Source: an uncultured Mollicutes bacterium (GTDB taxonomy: Bacteria > Bacillota_I > Bacilli_A > RFN20 > CAG-826). From it: DNA of 7,309 nt. A program made the translations under genes and the position numbers. The notes under the pieces are model-generated. The model did not search any database and was not told the DNA's origin. It was given only the letters and a program-made list of their open reading frames with translations. This document shows positions 1 through 6,491 of the stretch, in pieces. The stretch is from assembly GCA_937893635.1 (NCBI GenBank), contig CALBGF010000216.1, positions 1-7,309 of the forward strand, read 5' to 3'. The first letter of the stretch is position 1. The number at the start of each line of letters is the position of its first letter.

Positions 1-2285
1 TTAACTGCAGCTTTGTTATTTGTTGTACCAACAAATTTGCAATTATTAAATATAGCAGTTGTAACACCATCATTTTGTGTTTTATATGCATGAGCAAATT
101 TACCAGTTGAAGAATTAAATGTGCAGTTATCAAATTCAAAGTAATTTCCTGAATATAACCATAAATTATATTCTTTATCAGTGTTAAATACACAATTTTT
201 AAATGTTACTTTACCTGTACCCCAATATGAACCCATACCATTAATGATACAGTTTTCAAACATCATTTCTTTTGGTCTAACAAATCCGTTGAAATTTTCA
301 ACACCTAATTCAATTGTAACATTTCTAAATGTTATAGAATTTGTTCCATCAAACGAATAATCAGCATTTGCTTCACCAGATACACCTTTTGGAGTATTTT
401 TATAAATGGTTTTTCCGTTTCCTTTACCAATAAATGTTAAATCTTTATCAGTAGCATATTTCTTATTTGTTTCTTTTAGACTAAATTCACCTTCAGCCAA
501 ACTAATTGTTGCGGAATCTGTATTTTCTAATGCATTAGAAATAGATGAACTAAGATTATCATTTGAACTTACTTTAACCATATCTGTTTCAGCAAAATCA
601 ACATCATAATCAACATCAGATTTCCATTTAACTGCAACTTTAGCACCATTAAGAATATTATCTTTAGCAACAAATGTTGCGCCCTCTTTCATGCTTGGTG
701 TTGCACTAAACGCCATTAATGCAATACAACCATTAATTTCATTTCCTGTAATCTTAATATTACTTGATTCACCAGATGTAGTTGAGAATATAATAGCGTC
801 ATTTTTCTTATTTCCATCATCAATTAGATTGAATGTGTTGTTTGTAATTTCTAATGAAGCATTTTCTACAACTTGTTCATACAATTTAATTGGACGAGTT
901 GATGTAAATGTTGAATTCTTAATTGTGACTTTAGAACCTTCTCCAAGATACCAACCTAAATTAGAGGCACCAAGATTAATAAACCACATAGGATTGCTAT
1001 CGTTACCATTGTTGAATTGTTTGAATTCGCAGTTATCAATAATTAATTCTCTAGCAAATCCACCATTTTGGAATAAAGCACCATCATCAAATGTACAATT
1101 TCTTAAAATGATTTTATCTAATTTATGTGGATATGTACTTTCGTGATTATATCCATTAGCAATAATTTGTTGCCATTCAGCTTTAATACTAAGTGCACCT
1201 TTAAATGTTGTACCATCAAATATTAATGTAGCTCCATCTGGAAGATTAGTACCAATATATCCTTTTTTATCATTATTAATATCATTAGGATTTTTGCCCT
1301 TAACTCCTTCAAATGTTCCGCCTTTAATTACAAATGATTGACCTTTTTTAGCAGTATTTAAAACTGTTTCAGTTCCTTTAGGGCCTACCGCCACTTCTTT
1401 TTCATCTTCTGTTAATTCACTAGTGTTTTTAAATGTATGTAAATCAGCGATATTTTTATTACCTAAAGTTAAATTGTTTGCTTCTAATGTTTTACCAGTT
1501 AAATCAACATTAACTGTTTCAGTAGCGGTACCAATAGAACTTAGGCTATTTAATTCATCGATAGATGTGAAGTTTAAAACTTCTTCTCCATGACAAACTG
1601 TACATACGTTATCAACAAAATCATGTCCTTCGGCAACATCATATTTGTTAGTAATAAATTTTAATTTCTTAATTTGTTCGTCATTTAAGTTTGCTGTTGA
1701 GCTAGATAATAATTCATCTGCTAAACAAACAAATGAGCGTGAATCAGAACGATTACTATAAACATAACTATCTCCACCATCGATTGAATAATAAACAACA
1801 GCTTGATATTTTAATGCATAGTGATCTTTTGCTAAATCTAAAACGCCACTCATAGTATAATCATTTTCGGCTTCTTTATATATTTTACTTGCTGGGAACT
1901 CCATTGAGATAGCTCCTTTGTCTTTGCCAAATTGTTTTAAGAAAGTAAAATAATCTTTTTCACTGCTTTGTTTGTTAAAAGCATCATAAGCCGCTTGTGG
2001 AATAATAATCATTCCTAATTCTACGTTATCTTTGTAAGCACCATTACTAACAAAGTTATTATAAATATTTTTGTCCATATGTGCTTTAAATCTAATACCT
2101 ACTGCTTGTTCATCGACTCTTAAAGAAGCACTAGCATCAAATTTAATATTAGCATCTACTGCAATCGCAGGATCAGCTTTGGCTGTTTTTGTGTCAAATA
2201 AATTACCATTGCAAGTAATAACTCCTAAACCAAGTCCAGCAGTAATTACAAACAATCCAATTTTTTGCTTTGTAATTGTTTCCAT
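1..2285 (-). CDS. Secreted parallel beta-helix (pectin-lyase-like fold) surface protein, 3' end beyond window
   Basis: A frame of 761 codons stays open to the left edge, so the C-terminus is missing. Translation starts at the ATG ending at 2283, preceded by AAGGAGG (2299-2293) with 7-base spacing. The N-terminus looks like a Sec signal: a Lys pair, a hydrophobic stretch (residues 9-24), then AKA|D at 35-38 fitting signal peptidase I. Residues about 40-215 form a domain with phrases such as ASLRVDEQAVGIRFKA, a style I associate with secreted proteins of gut Firmicutes. A short GH-x6-CxxC motif follows (220-231). Repeats typical of beta-helix rungs then recur, centred on GGTF, GTTF, NCTF, NCEF, NSTF, NNTF (323-483) and NCII, NCVF, NCTF, NCKF (679-749), spaced about 19-39 residues. 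A less repetitive linker joins the two blocks. Role is probably cell-surface: adhesion, glycan binding or polysaccharide cleavage. No catalytic residues could be assigned. It is co-transcribed with the small gene upstream from the C-tract promoter. Confidence 0.85.
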   Translation of the reverse strand, partial: METITKQKIGLFVITAGLGLGVITCNGNLFDTKTAKADPAIAVDANIKFDASASLRVDEQAVGIRFKAHMDKNIYNNFVSNGAYKDNVELGMIIIPQAAYDAFNKQSSEKDYFTFLKQFGKDKGAISMEFPASKIYKEAENDYTMSGVLDLAKDHYALKYQAVVYYSIDGGDSYVYSNRSDSRSFVCLADELLSSSTANLNDEQIKKLKFITNKYDVAEGHDFVDNVCTVCHGEEVLNFTSIDELNSLSSIGTATETVNVDLTGKTLEANNLTLGNKNIADLHTFKNTSELTEDEKEVAVGPKGTETVLNTAKKGQSFVIKGGTFEGVKGKNPNDINNDKKGYIGTNLPDGATLIFDGTTFKGALSIKAEWQQIIANGYNHESTYPHKLDKIILRNCTFDDGALFQNGGFARELIIDNCEFKQFNNGNDSNPMWFINLGASNLGWYLGEGSKVTIKNSTFTSTRPIKLYEQVVENASLEITNNTFNLIDDGNKKNDAIIFSTTSGESSNIKITGNEINGCIALMAFSATPSMKEGATFVAKDNILNGAKVAVKWKSDVDYDVDFAETDMVKVSSNDNLSSSISNALENTDSATISLAEGEFSLKETNKKYATDKDLTFIGKGNGKTIYKNTPKGVSGEANADYSFDGTNSITFRNVTIELGVENFNGFVRPKEMMFENCIINGMGSYWGTGKVTFKNCVFNTDKEYNLWLYSGNYFEFDNCTFNSSTGKFAHAYKTQNDGVTTAIFNNCKFVGTTNNKAAV

Positions 2286-2303
2286 GTAAATCCCTCCTTA
2301 TAG

Positions 2304-2456
2304 TTACTTTGTAGAAGTAAAACTACTCCAATCTCCACCATTATCTGGCATAATTACATCTTTGTCTTCTTCTACACCAGATACACAAATAACATCACAT
2401 ACTTTAATTTCAATGAATGTTATAAATGGTTCTTCATAAACTTTCAATTTTTCCAT
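2304..2456 (-). CDS. Small acidic protein of unknown function, 50 residues
   Basis: A 50-codon frame starting with ATG (2456-2454) and ending in TAA. A Shine-Dalgarno AAGGAG (2474-2469) lies 12 bases upstream of the ATG, which is somewhat far. The stop is 18 bases before the ATG of the beta-helix gene, and that gap holds the next gene's strong RBS, so the two are almost certainly one transcript. The product is acidic (11 Asp/Glu against 5 Lys) with no signal peptide or membrane segment. It has an N-terminal beta-like part (FITFIEIKV), a central CDVICVSG (residues 20-27) and a tail MPDNGGDWSSF (36-46). Short proteins with a DVIxxSG-like core and an Asp/Trp-rich tail resemble unnamed small proteins of gut Firmicutes. 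I recognise the style but know no function. It could be a leader peptide, a signalling peptide or a partner of the surface protein. No peptide-modifying enzymes are visible nearby. Confidence 0.65.
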   Translation of the reverse strand: MEKLKVYEEPFITFIEIKVCDVICVSGVEEDKDVIMPDNGGDWSSFTSTK

Positions 2457-2474
2457 ATGCTTATCTTTCTCCTT

Positions 2475-2490
2475 TTATCTTATAAGATAA
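2475..2490. promoter_or_regulatory. Perfect 16-base palindrome over the predicted transcription start (operator candidate)
   Basis: TTATCTTATAAGATAA equals its own reverse complement. Its centre (2482/2483) is 2-3 bases upstream of the predicted start of the surface-protein transcript, and its upstream edge overlaps the -10 box. A third half-site TTATCTT recurs at 2461-2467, between the RBS and the start codon of the small gene. The position suits a dimeric repressor. The AT-rich composition lowers the weight of a palindrome of this length. Confidence 0.45.
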
Positions 2491-2517
2491 TACCCCCCCC
2501 CCGTAGCATTTTGTCAA
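2487..2517 (-). promoter_or_regulatory. Promoter of the small gene and beta-helix unit, C10/G10 tract in its spacer
   Basis: Reading the minus strand, a perfect -35 TTGACA (2517-2512) is followed by a 19-base spacer and a -10 TATTAT (2492-2487). Ten of the 19 spacer bases are the G run. The predicted start near 2480 leaves a leader of about 24 bases before the small gene. The spacer is two longer than the usual 17, so as sequenced the promoter should be weak. A rival -10 (TAATAT) lies farther upstream around 2536-2531 but lacks a well-spaced -35. Confidence 0.65.
2493..2502. repeat. Homopolymer C10 (G10 on the minus strand), candidate phase-variation tract
   Basis: Ten consecutive C in a strongly AT-rich sequence, the only long C or G run in the window. 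It sits wholly inside the -35/-10 spacer of the surface-protein promoter. Runs of this kind change length by slipped-strand mispairing. The effect here would be a spacer of 17, 18, 19 or 20 bases for C8, C9, C10 or C11. The length may also vary between reads or be miscalled. Confidence 0.8.
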
Positions 2518-2524
2518 GGTTTTT

Positions 2525-2572
2525 TTGAGCAATATTACAAAAATAAACAATTTGTAAATCTTGAGCATTATT
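2525..2572. repeat. Direct repeats flanking an inverted repeat between the two divergent promoters
   Basis: TTGAGCAATATT (2525-2536) and TTGAGCATTATT (2561-2572) match at 11 of 12 bases and start 36 bases apart. Between them lies a perfect inverted repeat, TTACAAA (2535-2541) and TTTGTAA (2551-2557), with a 9-base centre. All of it falls between the -35 boxes of the divergent promoters, upstream of both, where activator or repressor sites would be expected. No regulator gene in the window can be paired with it. Confidence 0.4.
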
Positions 2573-2596
2573 CTGGATTCTATATCTTGCCTAATT

Positions 2597-2625
2597 TTGC
2601 ATAATTACAGCAAAAATGATATTAT
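2597..2625 (+). promoter_or_regulatory. Promoter of the TIR-STAND gene
   Basis: A -35-like TTGCAT (2597-2602) is separated by 17 bases from TATTAT (2620-2625), which carries the extended -10 element TG at 2617-2618. A consensus TATAAT (2623-2628) overlaps it by three bases and may serve instead. The leader would be about 30 bases. Confidence 0.55.
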
Positions 2626-2648
2626 AATTTTGTAACAAAAAAGCAATT

Positions 2649-2654
2649 AAGGAG
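2649..2654 (+). promoter_or_regulatory. Ribosome binding site that fixes the start of the TIR-STAND gene
   Basis: AAGGAG ends 8 bases before the ATG at 2663. An in-frame GTG at 2654 overlaps the last base of this RBS, so it cannot be served by it. The ATG is therefore the start. Confidence 0.8.
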
Positions 2655-2662
2655 TGAATAGT

Positions 2663-4945
2663 ATGCCTTTCGATAGCAGATTTATAAAACATGACATAAT
2701 GATTTCTTATTCTACAAAGCGCGCGATTGTTGCTAGTGATATTGCAAGTTTATTAAATAGTAATGGCTATAATGTTTGGATTGCTCCTAACTCCATTCCT
2801 AAAGGCATTGATTATATTGATGAAATATATTCCGCAATAGACAATTCTAAAATAATCGTGTTTATATTATGTGAAGAATCGCTTGATTCTAAATGGTGTC
2901 AAAATGAGCTTATTTATGCAATAAAACAAAATAAAAAAGTTTTGCCAATTCAAATCGCCGACGTAATTCATCCATATGATAAAATGGGAAAAATATTAAA
3001 GCCATTGCAAAGAAGTCAAATTTTAAATTTATTTCCTGAATATGCTGCAAAATTATCTGAGGTTTTAAAAAGTGTACAAGTTTTATTAGATAATAATGTT
3101 TCTAATATTGTTAATCCATATCCACAAGATAGTTATGCCTTTTTTGCTAGTGATGATATCTTTATTGGAAGAGAATTAGACATTGAAAATATTCATAATT
3201 TGTTAGCAAAAAATAGAATAATTAATTTATATGGTATGGGTGGAATTGGAAAAACCTCTTTATTAAAACATTTCTTTGCTTATTATAGTAATAAGGATGC
3301 CTATCATAGTATCCATATTTGTAAATATACTAATTCCATTGAAGAAACTATTGCCGCTATACCGTTTAATGGATTTAATGACGCAAAGTTTTTAGATTCA
3401 ATTGTTGATCCATCTATCACGAAAACAAAAGCGCTCTATCAAAGAAAGATGATTTTGCTTCAAAATTTGTCAACAGAATGTCTTCTTGTTATTGATGGAG
3501 CGGATTATATAAATGAAATGGAATTAATACCTCTTACTACACTAGGTTGCTCAATTATCATTTCTTCTAGAAACAAATATAATTTTTGTGCAAATTACCA
3601 CTTAAATTCATTAAGCGAAGATTCTCTAATTCAAATGTTATTTGCTTATGCAAATGAAGAATATAATGAAAAAGAAGCTAAATATGCTCAAGAAATAGTT
3701 AAAAAGATGGGATATCATACTTTAATGATTAAACTCATTGGTAACTACGCTAACGAAATGTATTATACGTTTGAAGAACTATTTAACGATAATCTATTAA
3801 ATGATATAAATGAATTTGATAGTGATGAAGAAAAAATATCCACATTATTTGATTATTCCAAATTAAATGAAGATGAAATAGAAATGTTAAAAATTTTAGC
3901 ACTATTCCCACATGGAATTAGCAAAGGAGCAATGCAAAAAATAGATAGAACATTGCTTAGAAAATGTGCTTCTTTAGTAAAAAAAGGAATTGTAAATGAG
4001 GATAATGGATTTAGTTTACACCAAATAATAATTGAAAGTGTTATTAAAAACACATCACTAGATACAACATCATTAAAACCATTTTTATCAAGATTTATTG
4101 ATGTTTTTAGAAATATTGGTTTAGAGAAAGGCGAACTCACCATAATTATCAAACATATGTGTAATGTTTTAAAAGGTGAAGACGAATTAATGGTTTTACT
4201 ATTACATCGTTTTGGTAATTGTATTTGTGATATTAATTACGCTGATTTATTCCATGTTGATGAAGAAACTTATAATAGTCAGGATATGAACTTTTATAAT
4301 CAAAAAAATACAGATAACGAAAGATTTGAAATGTATGATTATTCCAATTATTTAAATACAAAAGCTTATGAACTCGCTTTAAAAATTAATCTAAAAGATC
4401 ATAATTTAATAAGCTATATTTTATCCTATATTGGTTCTACTCATTTTAATAAAAACGATTATGAATCTGCATTGAAATATCAACAACTAGCGTTAGAGGA
4501 AATTAAAAAAGGCGACAATATCGATTACTCTAACTATATTGTTATATTAAATAGAATTGGATTAACTGCAATTGAAGTAAATAAGTTAGAAATTGCTAGA
4601 AAATCATTCGAAGATTATATAGATACTATTAATAAGCAAAATATTAGTAACGCTAATTTATCGATGGCTTTATTTAATATTGCTAACACTTATTATAAAG
4701 AAAAAAATTATGATAAAGCAGAATCTTACTATCTAGAATCAATCAGTAAAAACACTGATAATCCTGAAACATCTTTTGGTTTATCAGAATTGTATATGTT
4801 ACTTGCTGATATTTATTTAAAAACAAACAAAAAAGAAATAGCTAGTAATTATTATCTAAAAGCAAAACATATTAAATGCAATATTATCAAAGACAAAGAT
4901 AAACTAGATAATTTCATTAATAAATATGAGGCATTATATTTATAG
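2663..4945 (+). CDS. TIR-STAND(NB-ARC-like)-TPR protein, probable anti-phage NLR-like receptor
   Basis: A 760-residue protein in three parts. A TIR domain (about 8-130) has DIMISYS, the loop APNSIPKG and SKWCQNEL. Glu82 in WCxxE is where TIR NADases carry their catalytic Glu. A STAND ATPase (about 166-400) has P-loop GMGGIGKT (191-198), Walker B LLVIDGAD (274-281), a sensor SSR (300-302) and GYHTLMI (349-355) in the place of the NB-ARC GLPL motif. A winged-helix-like part (about 400-460) ends in SLHQ, comparable to the MHD motif. About four TPR-like repeats follow (584-617, 625-658, 666-699, 708-741). Known for the class: the C-terminal repeats sense an invader, ATP drives oligomerisation, and clustered TIR domains cleave NAD+ and stop the infected cell. 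The trigger here is unknown. It has no signal peptide or membrane span, so it is cytosolic. It is transcribed alone, divergently from the surface-protein unit. Being a pure regulator without NADase activity is the main alternative. Confidence 0.88.
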   Translation: MPFDSRFIKHDIMISYSTKRAIVASDIASLLNSNGYNVWIAPNSIPKGIDYIDEIYSAIDNSKIIVFILCEESLDSKWCQNELIYAIKQNKKVLPIQIADVIHPYDKMGKILKPLQRSQILNLFPEYAAKLSEVLKSVQVLLDNNVSNIVNPYPQDSYAFFASDDIFIGRELDIENIHNLLAKNRIINLYGMGGIGKTSLLKHFFAYYSNKDAYHSIHICKYTNSIEETIAAIPFNGFNDAKFLDSIVDPSITKTKALYQRKMILLQNLSTECLLVIDGADYINEMELIPLTTLGCSIIISSRNKYNFCANYHLNSLSEDSLIQMLFAYANEEYNEKEAKYAQEIVKKMGYHTLMIKLIGNYANEMYYTFEELFNDNLLNDINEFDSDEEKISTLFDYSKLNEDEIEMLKILALFPHGISKGAMQKIDRTLLRKCASLVKKGIVNEDNGFSLHQIIIESVIKNTSLDTTSLKPFLSRFIDVFRNIGLEKGELTIIIKHMCNVLKGEDELMVLLLHRFGNCICDINYADLFHVDEETYNSQDMNFYNQKNTDNERFEMYDYSNYLNTKAYELALKINLKDHNLISYILSYIGSTHFNKNDYESALKYQQLALEEIKKGDNIDYSNYIVILNRIGLTAIEVNKLEIARKSFEDYIDTINKQNISNANLSMALFNIANTYYKEKNYDKAESYYLESISKNTDNPETSFGLSELYMLLADIYLKTNKKEIASNYYLKAKHIKCNIIKDKDKLDNFINKYEALYL

Positions 4946-4954
4946 TTTTGCTTT

Positions 4955-4963
4955 TGTTATACT
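4955..4963 (+). promoter_or_regulatory. Extended -10 promoter for yfcE
   Basis: TG-T-TATACT (4955-4963) is an extended -10 element in the 54-base gap after the TIR-STAND gene. No good -35 is seen, as is usual for this class. A second TATACT lies at 4975-4980 without a well-spaced partner. This suggests yfcE can be transcribed independently, although read-through from the upstream gene is possible because no terminator separates them. Confidence 0.45.
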
Positions 4964-4999
4964 CCAAAAAGTTTTATACTAAATCCGAGGTGGATAAAA

Positions 5000-5539
5000 A
5001 TGAAGTATTTAATTATATCTGATATTCATGGCTCTTATTACTACTTAAATAAAGCATTAAAAGTATTCAAAAAAGAAAAATGCGATAAAATTCTTATTCT
5101 AGGTGATGTTTTATATCATGGTCCAAGAAATGATTTACCAAAGCAATATGCGCCTAAAAAGATTATCCCTTTATTAAATGAACTCAAAGATAAAATCATT
5201 TGTGTTCGTGGTAATTGTGACGCTGAAGTCGATCAAATGGTTTTAAAGTTTCCAATAAGAAAAGGAAAAGAAATTGATGATAATATTACTGCTTATTTAA
5301 CACACGGTCACAAAATTAATCCGCAAAATCCATATAAAAAGAAAAAAGTTGACGTTGTCTTATTCGGTCATAGTCATATTCATGAAATAACAAACGTAGA
5401 TGGTGTTACATATATTAATCCAGGATCTATTTCTATTCCAAAAGGCGACAAAATCAACTCTTACGCTATATGGGAGAACAATACAATTACTATTTATAAT
5501 TTACTAACTGGTGATAAATTGATGGAATATACAAAATAG
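5000..5539 (+). CDS. yfcE: YfcE-type metallophosphodiesterase
   Basis: A 179-residue calcineurin-like phosphoesterase, close to the roughly 184 residues of E. coli YfcE. The metal-site motifs are all present: SDIHGS (Asp8, His10), GDVLYHGPRN (Asp36), RGNCD (Asn72), THGH (His102) and FGHSHIH (His124, His126). The YfcE signatures HGPRN, EVDQM and NPGSISIPKG are recognisable. YfcE hydrolyses phosphodiester bonds in vitro with divalent metal, mostly manganese, and its physiological substrate is unsettled. It is cytosolic. The start ATG follows GAGGTG (4987-4992) with 7-base spacing. The gene lies 54 bases after the TIR-STAND gene on the same strand and ends in TAG inside the terminator stem. Nothing links it functionally to defence; it looks like a core gene with defence genes on both sides. 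Confidence 0.93.
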   Translation: MKYLIISDIHGSYYYLNKALKVFKKEKCDKILILGDVLYHGPRNDLPKQYAPKKIIPLLNELKDKIICVRGNCDAEVDQMVLKFPIRKGKEIDDNITAYLTHGHKINPQNPYKKKKVDVVLFGHSHIHEITNVDGVTYINPGSISIPKGDKINSYAIWENNTITIYNLLTGDKLMEYTK

Positions 5540-5560
5540 TGCAAATTTACACTATTTTTT
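5533..5560 (+). terminator. Rho-independent terminator of yfcE, possibly bidirectional
   Basis: AAAATAGTG (5533-5541) pairs with CACTATTTT (5550-5558) across an 8-base loop and ends in a run of six T. The yfcE stop codon TAG (5537-5539) lies inside the left arm. On the minus strand the stem is followed by TTTTGTATATT, so it may also stop the abiE transcript, whose last gene ends at 5595. The stem is AT-rich and not strong. Confidence 0.65.
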
Positions 5561-5594
5561 AATATAAACCAATTAGTTATACATATTATTAATT

Positions 5595-6491
5595 TTAAAA
5601 AATGTTTTTGCTAACTACTATTGCTATGCCATTATTTATTGCATCATCATAGTTATAATGTTCATATAGTAATTTTTGAGTAACATTAATATAATCTAAT
5701 TCATAGAACTTACTATCAATAATCTCTTTTAACATATTTGTTATGTTATACTTTTCATTTGCAGATGGATTGTTTTTAGACAATGCCCTATCTTTTCTGA
5801 CTAATTGAATTAATTCTTTGATTTTGTTGTCAAATTTTATATATGGAATCATTTTTGCCACATCATATAGGTGTCTAGAGTCTCTATCCATCATATTTTG
5901 AATTCTATAGTCACATATAGCAAAAATTTTATCAATAAAAGTTCTGTTTAAAGACTGCACATCAAATTCGAAAAACATTGCATCAAAAGAAATAGGCAGT
6001 TGAATGTTTTTTTCTTTACAAAAACTTCCAATAAAACTATTAATTGTTTTTTTCTCCACTGGATATACCAATTGATAAAAACTTGTTTCTATAATAATTT
6101 CTAGCGGTTTATCATCAAATAAAGATTCGTAAGTAAAAACATATTTATTGTAATCATGTCTTGATTTAATCTTATTTGGATTACTTAACGTTAGATCAAG
6201 AATATCAGCAACATTAAGTATCGCCTCTTTTGCTTTTTTCTTTTCACCATCAGTTGCTTTTTTACTAAAAGATATGTCTATATCCTCAGAAAATCTATCA
6301 ATAAGTCCATATACTTTTGATAGTGATGTTCCGCCTTTAAACACAAAAGGCAAATTCGACTTGCTTAGCTCATATAAAAAGATTGATTGTATTGTATCTT
6401 TTTCAACAATAATAACGTTCTTTTTTATTTCTTGAGCTATTGTTTCAATCACTTCTCTCCAAACCATTTCGTTTCCGTTAGACCAACTCAT
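5595..6491 (-). CDS. abiEii: AbiEii-type nucleotidyltransferase toxin (type IV toxin-antitoxin)
   Basis: A 298-residue protein, the usual length for AbiEii. Nucleotidyltransferase motifs are clear: FKGGTSLSKVYG (51-62) with the GGTSL nucleotide-binding turn, then SEDIDISF (68-75) with the metal-binding pair Asp70 and Asp72. Further family motifs are DKIFAICDYR (187-196) and RDSRHLYDVAKM (203-214). AbiEii toxins are GTP-binding nucleotidyltransferases that halt growth, and in phage infection they cause abortive infection. A related toxin, MenT, modifies tRNA acceptor ends; the target of this one is unknown. It lies downstream of its antitoxin. Its ATG falls inside the antitoxin gene (14-base overlap) and GGAGG (6504-6500) lies 8 bases upstream, so translation is probably coupled. 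All motifs are intact, with no frameshift. Confidence 0.9.
   Translation of the reverse strand: MSWSNGNEMVWREVIETIAQEIKKNVIIVEKDTIQSIFLYELSKSNLPFVFKGGTSLSKVYGLIDRFSEDIDISFSKKATDGEKKKAKEAILNVADILDLTLSNPNKIKSRHDYNKYVFTYESLFDDKPLEIIIETSFYQLVYPVEKKTINSFIGSFCKEKNIQLPISFDAMFFEFDVQSLNRTFIDKIFAICDYRIQNMMDRDSRHLYDVAKMIPYIKFDNKIKELIQLVRKDRALSKNNPSANEKYNITNMLKEIIDSKFYELDYINVTQKLLYEHYNYDDAINNGIAIVVSKNIF

Noticed and set aside
1590..1604. CTVCH (residues 228-232 of the beta-helix protein) matches the CxxCH haem c attachment motif
   Set aside because: It follows GHDFVDN, giving the GH-x6-CxxC pattern common in secreted Firmicutes proteins, usually ending CG. There is a single copy, no cytochrome context and no maturation genes nearby.
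2206..2217. VITC near the end of the signal peptide as a lipobox
   Set aside because: Thr at -1 does not fit the usual Gly/Ala/Ser, and a good signal peptidase I site AKA|D lies 12 residues later.
406..2289. Plus-strand open frames at 406-609, 691-1146 and 2071-2289
   Set aside because: They lie antisense to the long beta-helix gene, lack ribosome binding sites and have no recognisable protein features.
2654..2656. GTG as an earlier start of the TIR-STAND gene
   Set aside because: It overlaps the ribosome binding site AAGGAG that properly serves the ATG at 2663.
3853..4152. Minus-strand frame of 99 residues inside the TIR-STAND gene
   Set aside because: Antisense to a clearly real gene, with no RBS or family resemblance.
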